Below, one piece after another: positions 35,330-44,597 of a stretch of DNA of 64,000 nucleotides. The position numbers were made by a program, and so were the translations under genes. Every line of letters starts with the position of its first letter. Position 1 is the stretch's first letter. The notes under the pieces were generated by a model. That model was not told the origin of the DNA, searched no databases, and was given only the letters and a program-made list of their open reading frames with translations. This DNA is from Novosphingobium sediminis (GTDB lineage: Bacteria > Pseudomonadota > Alphaproteobacteria > Sphingomonadales > Sphingomonadaceae), in NCBI RefSeq assembly GCF_007991615.1, contig NZ_BJYR01000015.1, positions 1 to 64,000 on the forward strand, given 5' to 3'.

Positions 35330-35710
35330 ATGCTCACCCGCCTCGCACTCGCCGCCGCCGCGCTCGCGCTCGCGCTCGTCCCCACTGCCGCCATGGCTGG
35401 CCACAGCGAGCTCGAAGTCCCGCCCGCCGACACCTTCCTCCTCGGCGGCGAGCAGAAGGCAGACATGGTCGTCTCCGGCCGCAACACCGGCCAGACCACG
35501 ATCACCGTCCTCGCCGTGACGGATGGCTCCTCGCCCGAAGTGCTGATCGCCACTGTCGCCCCCGGCGCCAGCTTCCAGCACGCCTATGGCCCCGGCCAGA
35601 TCGCGATGATCCGCAACCAGTCGACCAGCGAAACCGCCCGCCTCAGCGTCGATTTCACCGGCAGCCCCAGCAGCCTCTCGATGGCCTACCTGCTCCCCCA
35701 GAAGAACTGA
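35330..35710 (+). CDS. Small exported protein of unknown function
   Basis: A 126-residue protein with a typical signal peptide (LTRLALAAAALALALVPTAAMA, cut before GHSE). The mature part is rich in beta-forming residues (ADMVVSGRNTGQTTITVLAVTDG, IAMIRNQSTSETARLSVDF) and has no cysteine. GGAGGG precedes the start by a few bases. No family recognised. It follows the M16 protease gene on the same strand and may be its partner or substrate; this is speculation. Confidence 0.75.
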   Translation: MLTRLALAAAALALALVPTAAMAGHSELEVPPADTFLLGGEQKADMVVSGRNTGQTTITVLAVTDGSSPEVLIATVAPGASFQHAYGPGQIAMIRNQSTSETARLSVDFTGSPSSLSMAYLLPQKN

Positions 35711-35721
35711 CCTAGCGGACG

Positions 35722-36201
35722 TCAGCCCGTCTTGGCGTCCTCGTCGGGTTCTTCAGCTTCACTCTGGGCCTTGAAGTCGAAGCCGGTATCGATCCTGCCC
35801 ATCTCGGCGATCACTGCCTTGGCCAGTGCGCGAACATCCTGCGCGCCGAAGACAATCGCGCGCAGCAGGTTCTCGGTCGCGGCCTGCCGCCGCTTGTAAT
35901 ACTGGTAACCATAGATGGACGCGGCGGCTGCGGTGGTGATCGCTGTTTGCAGGACGCTCGAATCCGCCAAGACGAATTGCGTGGCAATCTTCGTCCCGAC
36001 CACTGGCCACATCAGCACAAGCGCGCTGAGGATCAACGCCAGGATCAGGCATATCTTGTTGAGGAGAGCGAAGCTCCACTGCTTGATGTAAACGTCTCCG
36101 GCCAAGGCAAGACGAACCCGCAGCGCCTCATTTCCTTCAGCAGTATCCCTCATGTAGTCGATCAGGAATCTGCCGCTGGTCTTGCGATACTCACCCGCCA
36201 T
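35722..36201 (-). CDS. Two-helix membrane protein, possibly SLATT-like
   Basis: A 159-residue protein of unknown function. Two hydrophobic segments (FALLNKICLILALILSALVLMW and SSVLQTAITTAAAASIYGY) are flanked by amphipathic helices and end in an acidic tail (AQSEAEEPDEDAKTG). The layout of helix, two membrane segments and helix recalls SLATT/DUF4231 proteins, which can be pore-forming effectors in nucleotide-based immunity, but the match is only one of architecture. It starts 24 bp after the ABC permease stop on the same strand. Confidence 0.7.
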   Translation of the reverse strand: MAGEYRKTSGRFLIDYMRDTAEGNEALRVRLALAGDVYIKQWSFALLNKICLILALILSALVLMWPVVGTKIATQFVLADSSVLQTAITTAAAASIYGYQYYKRRQAATENLLRAIVFGAQDVRALAKAVIAEMGRIDTGFDFKAQSEAEEPDEDAKTG

Positions 36202-36225
36202 GAGATTCTCCGGTGGCTGCTGCGC

Positions 36226-37359
36226 TTAGGCCACAGTATCCTGGTAACGTCGCACTGCAAGTATCCCCAGCACCACCAGCATCCCCGCGAGCACGCCCAT
36301 CTCGGGCAGCGCGTCGATCAACCCCCAGCCTTTCAGCATCACCCCGCGCACCAGCCGGATAAAATGCGTCGTCGGCAGCACTTCGGCCAGCGTCTGCGCC
36401 CACACCGGCATGCCGCGATAGGGAAAGGCAAAGCCTGAAAGCAGCACCGATGGCAGGATGTAGAAAAAGCTCATCTGCATCGCCTGAAGCTGGCTCTGCG
36501 CCAGCGTCGATAGCGTGAAGCCAAGGCCCAGGCTGGTTATCATGAACAGCAGCGTCGATCCCAGCAGCAGCGGCAGCGGCCCGGCAAACGGCACCTGAAA
36601 CAGAAACCGCGCCGCCAGCAGGATCACCGTCAGCTGCACCACCCCGATGCCGAGATAGGGGACGATCTTGCCCACCATCACCTCGAACGGGCGCAGCGGC
36701 GTCGCCAGCAGGTTCTCCATCGTCCCCTGCTCCACCTCGCGCGTCACGGAGAGCGCGGTCAGCATCACCATCGTCATCGAAAGCACGATGGCGAGCAACC
36801 CCGGCACCACATTGTGGCTGGTGATCCCTTCCGGATTGTAGCTCCGGTGCAGCACCAGCTCGACCGGGCTCTGCCCCGCCGCACGGGCCGCCAATGGCCC
36901 GATCAGATCATGCCCCAGCGCCGTTCCCACCGCATCGCCGATGGCGCTCAGCGCCGGGCCCGTCGCGGCAGGATCGGTCGCATCCGCCGTCACCAGCAAT
37001 TGCGGCCGCCGCCCCCGCACCAAATCGCGCCCGAAATCCGCCGGGATCGTCACCACGAACTGCACCTTGCCGTTCTGGAGCAGCTCGTCCCCCGCGCCCG
37101 GCGTCTCCACCAGTTCAGTCACCTTGAAATAGGTCGTGTTCCGCAGCGCCGCGTCGATAGACCGGGCAAACACCGAATTGTCCCCGCGCTCGATCGCCAT
37201 CGGCAGCCCGCGCGGATCGTTGTTGATGGCATAGCCGAAGATCATCAGCTGCATCAGCGGCATGACCAGCATCATGCCCACCGTGCCCCGGTCGCGCAGC
37301 ATCTGCCGCACTTCCTTGAACACCATCGCGCCAATGCGCTGGAGGGGGGTCGCGCTCAT
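36226..37359 (-). CDS. ABC-2 type efflux permease
   Basis: A 377-residue membrane subunit of an ABC-2 exporter (YbhR/YhhJ-like). One N-terminal membrane helix (MMLVMPLMQLMIFGYAINND) precedes a large periplasmic domain, then five C-terminal helices beginning at LLAIVLSMTMVMLTALS, with the EQGTMENLLATPLRPFEVMVGKI signature. Start and stop overlap the ATPase gene as ATGA at 37356-37359. It works with the ATPase and HlyD-like protein in export of an unknown compound. Confidence 0.93.
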   Translation of the reverse strand: MSATPLQRIGAMVFKEVRQMLRDRGTVGMMLVMPLMQLMIFGYAINNDPRGLPMAIERGDNSVFARSIDAALRNTTYFKVTELVETPGAGDELLQNGKVQFVVTIPADFGRDLVRGRRPQLLVTADATDPAATGPALSAIGDAVGTALGHDLIGPLAARAAGQSPVELVLHRSYNPEGITSHNVVPGLLAIVLSMTMVMLTALSVTREVEQGTMENLLATPLRPFEVMVGKIVPYLGIGVVQLTVILLAARFLFQVPFAGPLPLLLGSTLLFMITSLGLGFTLSTLAQSQLQAMQMSFFYILPSVLLSGFAFPYRGMPVWAQTLAEVLPTTHFIRLVRGVMLKGWGLIDALPEMGVLAGMLVVLGILAVRRYQDTVA

Positions 37360-38303
37360 TGATGCACCACCACCGAGTTGTCCTCGGCCCCGCGCATCAG
37401 GTGGATAAACACGTCCTCCAGGCTCGGGCTCGCCTCGCGGAAGTGGATCGTATCCGCCCACGGCGCGACCGCTTCATGCAGCGCCGCCATATCCGGCCCG
37501 CAGACATGCAGCGCCGTGCCGAACGGCGCCGCCATCGCCACCCCCGGCCGCGCCTCGATCGCCGCCGCGAGCCGGTCCGCACCCGTTCCATCAGGGAGGT
37601 GGCCTTCACCCTGCAACGCCTTCAGCCCGGAGCCCGCCACAACTTCGGCAATGCTCCCCCGCGCCAGCATCCGGCCATAGGCGATATAGGCAATCTCGTG
37701 GCAGCGCTCGGCCTCGTCCATGTAGTGTGTGGAGACGAGCACGGTCATCCCGTCCGCTGCCAGCCCATGAATCTGGTCCCAGAACTCACGCCGCGCCTGC
37801 GGGTCGACACCGGCAGTCGGCTCGTCCAGCAGCAGGATTTCCGGATCGTGGAGCACGCAGGCCGCCAGCGCCAGCCGCTGCTTCCACCCGCCCGATAGCT
37901 TGCCCGCCAGCTGGTCGCTCCGCGTCGCCAGCCCCAGCTTCTCCAGCGCTTCCGCCACCCGCTCGCGCCGCCGCGGCAGCCCATGCACCCGCGCAAAGAA
38001 CTCCAGATTCTCCGCAATCGTCAGATCGGAAAACAGCCCGAACTTCTGCGTCATATATCCCACGCGCGCCTTGATCGCGCTGCGCCGGGTCTTGAGGTCC
38101 TGCCCCAGCACCGTCCCCTCGCCCGCATCGGGAATCAGCAGCCCGCAGATCATCCGCAGGGTCGTCGTCTTGCCCGAACCATTCGGCCCAAGAAACCCGC
38201 AGATCCGCCCGCGCGCCACCCCCAGATCGACCGCATCGACCACGGTCCGCCCGCCGAACCGCTTCGTCAGCCCCCGCACATCGATGACGAGATCGTCGGT
38301 CAC
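37356..38303 (-). CDS. ABC transporter ATP-binding protein
   Basis: A 315-residue ATPase. Walker A GPNGSGKTTTLRM, Q-loop YMTQKFGLFSDLT, signature LSGGWKQRLALA, Walker B ILLLDEPTAGVDPQ and H-loop VLVSTHYMDEAE are intact. A C-terminal extension is typical of drug-export ATPases of the CcmA/YbhF type. Overlaps both neighbours by 4 bp. Confidence 0.96.
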   Translation of the reverse strand: MTDDLVIDVRGLTKRFGGRTVVDAVDLGVARGRICGFLGPNGSGKTTTLRMICGLLIPDAGEGTVLGQDLKTRRSAIKARVGYMTQKFGLFSDLTIAENLEFFARVHGLPRRRERVAEALEKLGLATRSDQLAGKLSGGWKQRLALAACVLHDPEILLLDEPTAGVDPQARREFWDQIHGLAADGMTVLVSTHYMDEAERCHEIAYIAYGRMLARGSIAEVVAGSGLKALQGEGHLPDGTGADRLAAAIEARPGVAMAAPFGTALHVCGPDMAALHEAVAPWADTIHFREASPSLEDVFIHLMRGAEDNSVVVHQ

Positions 38304-39268
38304 GGCAGCACAGCCACCGGCAATCCCAACGGCAGCGGCTTGTCTGCGGGCAACATCGCTTCCACCATGAACACCAGCTTCGCCCGCGCATGTTCGCTGT
38401 AAATCACCGGCGGCGTATATTCGGCGCGCGGCGCGATATAGCGCACGGTCGCCGTCCGCTCCGCGCCGCAGCCATCGCAGGTGAACTTCACCGCCTGCCC
38501 CATGCGCAAAGCCGCCACCCGGTCCTGCGGCACGAAGAAGCGGATCTTGCGCTTGTCATCCGGAATGATCGAAACGACCGGCTGGTTCGCCGGCACCCAT
38601 TCGCCCGGATTGAAATAGGTCTGCTCCACTTGCCCCGCTGCCGGGGATACTGGCGCGATTTCCTGCCGCCGCCGTGCTTCCGCCGCCAGCGCCGCCTTGG
38701 CCCCCTGCACCTGCGCCGCCGCCGCTGCTTGCTGCGCGCTGCGGCCCACCGTCAGCTCGCCGCTGCGCTGCTGCGCCTGCGCTTGGCGCACGCTTGCCGC
38801 CGCGCTGTCCCGCGCCGCCTGCGCTGCGTCCAGCTGCGTGCGGCTGGCAAAACCCTTCGCCGCCAGATCGGCAAAGCGCCGGTAATCAGCCTCCGCCTTG
38901 ACCAGTTGCGCCCGCGCCGCAGCTTCCGCCGCCCGCGCCACGTCGATTTCCGGTGTCCGTTCGCGCGCTGCGCCAAGGTCGCTGAGCGAAGCCTCGGCCC
39001 CCGCCACTTGCGCCGCCGCCTGCGCCGCGCTTGCATCCGCCGTGCGCGGATCGAGCGCGAATAGCGCCGCGCCTGCGCTCACCCGCCCGCCGCGCTCGAC
39101 CGGGCGGCTTGCAAGCGTTCCGGAAACCGGCGCCGCCACATAGAGCGCTTCGCCCTCGACATAGCCGAGCCACGGATCGGGCGCGGTCGGCCGGGTCAGG
39201 AACCAGATCGCGGCGCCTGCCAGCACGGCCAGCACCAGCAGGATCGGCAGCCGCTGGCGCATGGTCAT
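38300..39268 (-). CDS. HlyD-like periplasmic adaptor
   Basis: A 322-residue membrane fusion protein. One N-terminal membrane anchor (LPILLVLAVLAGAAIWFLT), a biotinyl-lipoyl-like half (YVAAPVSGTLASRPVERGGRV), a long Ala/Gln/Arg-rich coiled coil (about residues 75-190), the other lipoyl half (VSPAAGQVEQTYFNPGEWV) and a beta domain. A CDGC pair at about 255 is unusual for the family. The start at 39268 overlaps the TetR stop as ATGA. It links the ABC exporter to the outer membrane; no TolC-like gene is in the window. Confidence 0.92.
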   Translation of the reverse strand: MTMRQRLPILLVLAVLAGAAIWFLTRPTAPDPWLGYVEGEALYVAAPVSGTLASRPVERGGRVSAGAALFALDPRTADASAAQAAAQVAGAEASLSDLGAARERTPEIDVARAAEAAARAQLVKAEADYRRFADLAAKGFASRTQLDAAQAARDSAAASVRQAQAQQRSGELTVGRSAQQAAAAAQVQGAKAALAAEARRRQEIAPVSPAAGQVEQTYFNPGEWVPANQPVVSIIPDDKRKIRFFVPQDRVAALRMGQAVKFTCDGCGAERTATVRYIAPRAEYTPPVIYSEHARAKLVFMVEAMLPADKPLPLGLPVAVLP

Positions 39269-39879
39269 GCGAGTTCTCCTCGGGCCGTCAGCCCCTTCAG
39301 CAGCACCTCGGCGTGGCTCACCGCCATGGCCTCGATGTAGAGCGGCTCGGCGCCCACCGGCTCGAACACGATCCGCCAAAGTGCGGAAAAAATCATGCCC
39401 CCCGCCACGCTGCGCGCGGCCAGCGCCGGGTTCGCGCAGGTAAACTCCCCGCGCGTCACGCCGTGGCGGATAATCGCCTCGATCGCCCCCAGCACGCGGG
39501 TGATCGCGTGATCGTGATAGAACTTCACAAGATCGGGAAAGGCCTGCCCTTCGCCGATAATCAGGCGGGGCAGGAACGCGATATTGCCGCTGCCCAGCCG
39601 CACCATCACCACCTGGATGAACCGCCGCAGTGCATCGGGCGCCGGTACATTGCCCAGCGGCGGCATCGCTTCGGGCAGCACGTCGGCAATCAGGCCTTCG
39701 ACCAGCCCGCGAAACAGCGTCTCCTTGCTATCGAACCGGCTGTAGATCGCGCTGCGGCTGATCCCCACCCGCTGCGCGATGTCCTCCATTGTCGTTGCGG
39801 CAAACCCGCGCGTGGCAAAGGCTTCGCGGGCGGCATCGAGGATGCGGTCCAGTCGGTCGGGAGGAGTGACTCGTGCCAT
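39265..39879 (-). CDS. TetR-family regulator of the exporter operon
   Basis: A 204-residue repressor. The HTH is RILDAAREAFATRGFAATTMEDIAQRVGISRSAIYSRFDSKETLF; the rest is the helical ligand domain. It is the first gene of the operon tetR-hlyD-ATPase-permease, with three successive 4-bp overlaps. A 26-bp perfect palindrome ends 7 bp before its start, so it very likely represses its own operon and is released by an exported compound. Confidence 0.94.
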   Translation of the reverse strand: MARVTPPDRLDRILDAAREAFATRGFAATTMEDIAQRVGISRSAIYSRFDSKETLFRGLVEGLIADVLPEAMPPLGNVPAPDALRRFIQVVMVRLGSGNIAFLPRLIIGEGQAFPDLVKFYHDHAITRVLGAIEAIIRHGVTRGEFTCANPALAARSVAGGMIFSALWRIVFEPVGAEPLYIEAMAVSHAEVLLKGLTARGELA

Positions 39880-39886
39880 GCGCGAA

Positions 39887-39912
39887 TAAATAACAGACGC
39901 GTCTGTTATTTA
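39887..39912. promoter_or_regulatory. 26-bp perfect palindrome, TetR operator
   Basis: The half-site TAAATAACAGACG is followed directly by its exact reverse complement, centred between 39899 and 39900. It begins 7 bp upstream of the tetR start. The AT-rich ends may hold the -10 element, so binding would block transcription. An operator for the adjacent TetR protein is the natural reading. Confidence 0.88.
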
Positions 39913-40172
39913 AAATGGCGATGATGCGCCGGGCGGCGATTTTCCTACTCTGCCGTGATCTGCTAGGACCGCCGAATGCCCCGGATTTGTGCCCTTTCGC
40001 TGTCCCGTTCGCCGCGCAACCGGCGGCCGCTCCGGGCCACGCCGATTTCGCTCAGGACTGTGTCAACCGCGTCAACCTCGGCTCGAACTTGCGGCCAACT
40101 TGCGCTCGCGCGCCGACCGGAGCATAGGCGCTCCCGAGTCTCCCCCAAGCTGCCCGGAAAGGCCCGTCACCC

Positions 40173-40406
40173 ATGAAGATTCGTGTCCACGTCAGCCTCA
40201 AGAACGGCGTGCTCGATCCGCAGGGCCGCGCCATTCACCACGCGCTCGAAGGCCTCGGCTTCCAGGGCGTCAACGATGTCCGCGCTGGCCGGCTGATCGA
40301 AATGGACGTGGCAGACACCACCACCGACGCCGCGCTCGACGAGATGTGCCGCAAGCTCCTCGCCAATCAGGTGATCGAGAACTTCCGCATCGAAAAGGTC
40401 GCCTGA
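40173..40406 (+). CDS. purS: FGAM synthase subunit PurS
   Basis: A 77-residue protein matching PurS in full: [20 protein letters not shown], then [19 protein letters not shown] and [12 protein letters not shown]. It forms with PurQ and PurL the formylglycinamidine ribonucleotide synthase complex. It is 13 bp before purQ. The 260 bases upstream (39913-40172) show no gene. Confidence 0.96.
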   Translation: MKIRVHVSLKNGVLDPQGRAIHHALEGLGFQGVNDVRAGRLIEMDVADTTTDAALDEMCRKLLANQVIENFRIEKVA

Positions 40407-40419
40407 GGAGCACGTCGCC

Positions 40420-41100
40420 ATGGCCTTTACCGCTGCCGTCATCACCTTCCCCGGCTCCAACTGCGATCGCGACATGGCCGTGGCGATCGAGCAGATCACC
40501 GGCGGCACCGTCCACCGCGTGTGGCACGGCGATGCAGAACTACCCTCTGGCCTCGATTTCATCGCGCTGCCGGGCGGCTTCTCCTACGGTGATTATCTGC
40601 GCTCGGGCGCAATGGCCGCACGCTCGCCGGTCATGCAGGCGGTCGTCGCCGCCGCGAACCGGGGCGTCACCGTGCTTGGCGTGTGCAACGGCTTTCAGGT
40701 CCTCACCGAAGCAGGCCTCCTCCCCGGCGCGCTGATGCGCAACGCCGGCATCCGCTTCGTCTGCCGCGATGTCCCGCTGGTGGTTGAAAACAACCAGTCG
40801 CTGTTCACCGCGCGCTACACCGCCGGCCAGAACATCACGATCCCCGTGGCGCACCACGATGGCAACTACTTCGCCGATGCCGAGACGCTGGACCGCCTCG
40901 AGGGCGAAGGCCGCATCGCGTTCCGCTATGCAGAACCCGTCAACGGCTCGCAGCGCGATATCGCCGGTGTCCTCAACGATGCGGGCAACGTACTCGGCAT
41001 GATGCCGCACCCCGAACGCATGATCGAACCCGCGCAGGGCGGCAGCGATGGCCGTGCCTTATTCGAAAGCGTGCTGGCAGGCCTCGGCGTCGCCGCCTGA
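40420..41100 (+). CDS. purQ: FGAM synthase glutaminase subunit PurQ
   Basis: A 226-residue class I amidotransferase. [31 protein letters not shown], nucleophile [13 protein letters not shown] and the catalytic His-Glu in MMPHPERM identify PurQ. It supplies ammonia from glutamine to PurL. purL is not in the window; the next gene is convergent, beginning 3 bp beyond the stop. Confidence 0.97.
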   Translation: MAFTAAVITFPGSNCDRDMAVAIEQITGGTVHRVWHGDAELPSGLDFIALPGGFSYGDYLRSGAMAARSPVMQAVVAAANRGVTVLGVCNGFQVLTEAGLLPGALMRNAGIRFVCRDVPLVVENNQSLFTARYTAGQNITIPVAHHDGNYFADAETLDRLEGEGRIAFRYAEPVNGSQRDIAGVLNDAGNVLGMMPHPERMIEPAQGGSDGRALFESVLAGLGVAA

Positions 41101-41103
41101 TCC

Positions 41104-43437
41104 TCAGGCCTCGCGGCGCCACTCGATGCGGTCAAACAACGCACTGGCATCGTGTGCGGTCATCGGGCGGCCGAAGTAATAGCCCTGGATCTTCTTGCAG
41201 CCGAGGCGGCGGATCACGGCCAATTCTTCTTCCGTTTCAACGCCTTCCGCCGTGGTCGACATCTCGAGGCTGTCGGCCATCGCCACCACGGCGCGCACGA
41301 TCGCCAGGCTCTCGGGATTGTCCTTCGCCGCACCCTGCACGAAGCTGCGGTCCACCTTGATCGTCGAGAAGCGCAGCTTCCGCAGGTATCCGAGCGACGA
41401 ATAACCCGTCCCGAAGTCATCGAGCGCCACGCCGCAGCCCAGCGACATGATCCGCTCCAGCGTCTGCTGCGCCGCCGTTCCGTCGCGGACGAAGATGCTT
41501 TCGGTGACTTCGATCTCCAGCCGGTGCGGCGGCAGACCGCTCGCGGCCAGCGCGGAAACGACCACTTCGGCGAAGCTCGGATCGAGCAGTTGCTCACCCG
41601 AAACGTTGACCGCCACCTTGATCGGATCGGGCCAGTTCGTCGCCTCGAAGCACGCGGTGCGCAGCACCCATTCGCCGATCGGCACGATCAGCCGGGTGTC
41701 CTCGGCGAGCGGGATGAACTTCACCGGGCTCACCGAACCATGCTCTTCCGAATTCCAGCGCAGCAGCGCCTCGAAGCTCACCGGCTCCTCGGTAATCGCA
41801 TCGACTACCGGCTGATAGGCCAGCTTGAACTCGCCGCGTTCCAGCGCGTGGCGCAGTGAAAACTCAAGCTTGCGGCGCTCTTCGGCATGGGCATGCAGCG
41901 CCGGCTCGTAATCGAAATGCAGCCCGCCGCCTTCGTCCTTGGCGCGGTAGAGCGCGAGGTCGGCATTGCGCATCAGCGTCTCGACCGTCGCCCCATCCCG
42001 CGGCCCGATCGCCGAACCGACGCTGGCGCCGACATAGAGCGTGTGGTGGTCGATCTCGTAGGGCTGCGAAAGCGCCGTGATGACAGCGTAAGCCACTTCG
42101 CGGATCCGCGAGCCATCGCCCGTATCGCGCACCACGATCGCGAACTCGTCCCCGCCCAGCCGGCCGCAGAGCTCGTTCTCGCTCATCAGCGATTTCAAGC
42201 GGTCGGAAACCTTGGCCAGCAGCTGATCGCCGACGAGATGGCCAAGCGTATCGTTCACCGCCTTGAACCGGTCGAGATCGATCATCATGAACCCGCAGCG
42301 CATCCGCCAGCGATCCGCCTCGCGCATCGCATCGCCCAGCGTCTCGGTCAGCATCAGGCGGTTCGGCAGGCCCGTCAGCGTGTCATAGCGGGCGAGGTAG
42401 GCGATCTTGTCGGCGCTCTCGCGCTGCTCGGTCACATCCGAACCGACGCCGCGGAACCCGATGAAGTTGCCATTGTCGTCAAACCGCGGGGAAGCAGAAA
42501 GTTCCCACCAGCGGTTGCTGCCATGCAGCGTCACGTGGACGAGCAGGTTCGAAAAGCTCTCCCGCCGCTTCAACCGTTCCGCAAGATCGTGCAGCGAGGA
42601 ATGGAAATGTCCGCTTTCCCAGGCCGTACCCGCAATCAACTGGATCAGCGGCTTGCCGTCGATATCCTCGGGATCCTCACCGAGCGCGAAGGCAAAACGC
42701 GGGCTCGCGGCGCGCACGCGGCGAGTGGAATCGGTCTGCCACAGCCAGTCGGCCTCGCCTTCCTCGAACTCGCGCAGCAGCAGCGAAACGACCTCGCTCT
42801 TTTCGGCGACGCCCGCTTCGGCGACCTTGCCGGCAAGGAACATACGCGCCGCTTCAAGACTGCCGACCCACAGGAATATCACGAAAGTGGCCGCTGCAGC
42901 AGCAGCCGTCACCTTACCGAAGAACAGGAACGCCAGGACGCTCGCGCCGCCGAGAATGGCGTTGAAGAGCACCGCGCCAAGCGGGACGGCGGCAAAAGCC
43001 AGCGCAGTACCAGCCATCAGCATCGCCATGATCGACCAGACCAGCAGCCGCTGCTCGGGCGAGGCGAAGGGCGCCAGCACAAGGATAGGGATCACCCACA
43101 GAACACTCGCAGCAACGGTGCAGACCGTATGGCGGTGGATCTCCTGGCGGGTCATCCGGCGGCGATCGGCATCTTCCAGCGTGTGATCGAAGTTCGCACC
43201 CCAGATCAGCACCCCGGCGAGCACCGCGGCCCAGCCGAGCAGCGCAGCGATGTGGACCGCACCCCACAGCGCCTGCACGACGAGCATCGCCGCCAGCCCA
43301 TGGGCGACAAGCCGCGGCCGGGTCAGCCGCGCGAGACCGGAATATTGCAGTCCGCGCAACCGTCCCCAATCACCCTCGGCCGAATCGGAGAGGCCGAGCA
43401 CGGCCAAGGCCGGCAGCTCCCGCGGCAGGGCGGGCAT
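41104..43437 (-). CDS. PAS-GGDEF-EAL membrane c-di-GMP protein
   Basis: A 777-residue protein. Several N-terminal hydrophobic segments (about residues 35-210, including AAMLVVQALWGAVHIAALLGWAA) form a membrane region, followed by a PAS domain (LWQTDSTRRVRAASPRF, FIGFRGVGSDVTEQ), GGDEF (GRLGGDEFAIVV, intact) and EAL (FEALLRWNSEEHG, EIEVTES, ALDDFGTGYSSLGYL, KVDRSFV, EGVE; intact). No RxxD inhibitory site is seen before GGDEF. The start MPALPRELP at 43437 is preferred over a longer frame without a good start context. Its input differs from that of the other GGDEF-EAL protein, being membrane plus PAS. Confidence 0.94.
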   Translation of the reverse strand: MPALPRELPALAVLGLSDSAEGDWGRLRGLQYSGLARLTRPRLVAHGLAAMLVVQALWGAVHIAALLGWAAVLAGVLIWGANFDHTLEDADRRRMTRQEIHRHTVCTVAASVLWVIPILVLAPFASPEQRLLVWSIMAMLMAGTALAFAAVPLGAVLFNAILGGASVLAFLFFGKVTAAAAAATFVIFLWVGSLEAARMFLAGKVAEAGVAEKSEVVSLLLREFEEGEADWLWQTDSTRRVRAASPRFAFALGEDPEDIDGKPLIQLIAGTAWESGHFHSSLHDLAERLKRRESFSNLLVHVTLHGSNRWWELSASPRFDDNGNFIGFRGVGSDVTEQRESADKIAYLARYDTLTGLPNRLMLTETLGDAMREADRWRMRCGFMMIDLDRFKAVNDTLGHLVGDQLLAKVSDRLKSLMSENELCGRLGGDEFAIVVRDTGDGSRIREVAYAVITALSQPYEIDHHTLYVGASVGSAIGPRDGATVETLMRNADLALYRAKDEGGGLHFDYEPALHAHAEERRKLEFSLRHALERGEFKLAYQPVVDAITEEPVSFEALLRWNSEEHGSVSPVKFIPLAEDTRLIVPIGEWVLRTACFEATNWPDPIKVAVNVSGEQLLDPSFAEVVVSALAASGLPPHRLEIEVTESIFVRDGTAAQQTLERIMSLGCGVALDDFGTGYSSLGYLRKLRFSTIKVDRSFVQGAAKDNPESLAIVRAVVAMADSLEMSTTAEGVETEEELAVIRRLGCKKIQGYYFGRPMTAHDASALFDRIEWRREA

Positions 43438-43694
43438 GGTTTGATCGGTCGTTCGCGTCACACTTCGCGGCTTAGTGGAGAAACCTTGCGCAATGGTAAG
43501 CGATTGGAAAATTCGGCCCCTTTCACTGCCGTTCCGGATGTTTTGCAAGGTGCTGAAAAGAGACCAACAAGCTTGGACGGTAGCAAATTCTTCAGCAATT
43601 TATTTACCGCGTTCTACCCACCGGTAGCAGCTTGCCTCTGCCGCTTTGCGAGAGGCCGTGCTAGCGCCCCGGAAAGACCACTGACGAGAGCCGC

Positions 43695-44597
43695 GTGACG
43701 ACCATGACTGCCTCCCCTCTGATCCTCGACGGCGGCACCGGCCGCGAACTTGCCCGCAGCGGCGCGCCGTTTCGCCAGCCCGAATGGTCGGCCCTTGCGC
43801 TCATCGAGGGGCCTCAGTTCGTCAGCGCCGTCCACCGTGCCTATGTCGCGGCCGGGGCGGACGTCATCACCACCAATTCCTATGCTGTCGTCCCCTTCCA
43901 CATTGGCGAGGAACGCTTTGCACAACAAGGCGCGGCGCTCGCGGCGCTGGCCGGAACGCTGGCGCGCGAAGTGGCCGACGCGGCAGGCCGGAAAGTCCAC
44001 GTTGCCGGATCGCTGCCGCCGGTCTGCGGATCGTATCGCCCCGATCTCGTCGACCTCGACCGCACCCGCCCGGTGCTCGAAGTCCTCGTCGCGGCGCTTG
44101 CACCGAACGTCGATCACTGGCTGGCCGAAACGCTGTCCTCGCTCGTCGAAGCCCGGCTGGCCGCCTCGCTCACCGCGCCGATTGGCAAGCCGCTGTGGCT
44201 ATCCTTCACTCTGGAGGATGAGACGCCTACCGCCGAGCCTGCCTTGCGCTCGGGCGAGAGCGTGCGCGAGGCGGCCCGCCTTGCAGCAGAACTCGGCGCA
44301 GCGGCCCTGCTGTTCAATTGCAGCCAGCCCGAAGTGATGGAGGCCGCCATTCGCGCCGCGAAGGAAGAGCTCGGCCCGGAGAGCGCGATCAGGCTCGGCG
44401 TCTACGCCAATGCCTTCCCGCCAATGGCTGCCGATGCCGAAGCCAACAGTGCGCTTTGCCCGATCCGCGAAGACCTGACGCCGGACGGTTATGGCCGCTT
44501 CGCCGCAGCGTGGAGCACCGCTGGCGCTTCGATCCTTGGCGGCTGCTGCGGGATCGGCCCGGAACATATCGCCGCGCTGCGAGCAAGCGCAGGCTAG
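43695..44597 (+). CDS. Homocysteine S-methyltransferase family protein
   Basis: A 300-residue barrel enzyme. The start DGGTGRELARSGAP, the ITTNSYAVVPFHIGEER segment and the zinc ligands Cys in LLFNCSQPEVM and the Cys pair in SILGGCCGIGPEHI match the Hcy-methyltransferase domain. It transfers a methyl group to homocysteine from a donor such as S-methylmethionine or betaine. The start may be GTG at 43695 or ATG at 43704; spacing from GAGAG fits neither perfectly. Its stop is nested (CTAG) with that of the convergent glycosyltransferase gene. Confidence 0.92.
   Translation: MTTMTASPLILDGGTGRELARSGAPFRQPEWSALALIEGPQFVSAVHRAYVAAGADVITTNSYAVVPFHIGEERFAQQGAALAALAGTLAREVADAAGRKVHVAGSLPPVCGSYRPDLVDLDRTRPVLEVLVAALAPNVDHWLAETLSSLVEARLAASLTAPIGKPLWLSFTLEDETPTAEPALRSGESVREAARLAAELGAAALLFNCSQPEVMEAAIRAAKEELGPESAIRLGVYANAFPPMAADAEANSALCPIREDLTPDGYGRFAAAWSTAGASILGGCCGIGPEHIAALRASAG

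Noticed and set aside
43549..43694. SAM or SAH riboswitch before the homocysteine methyltransferase gene
   Set aside because: The region is AT-richer and may hold a promoter, but no conserved riboswitch core was recognised.
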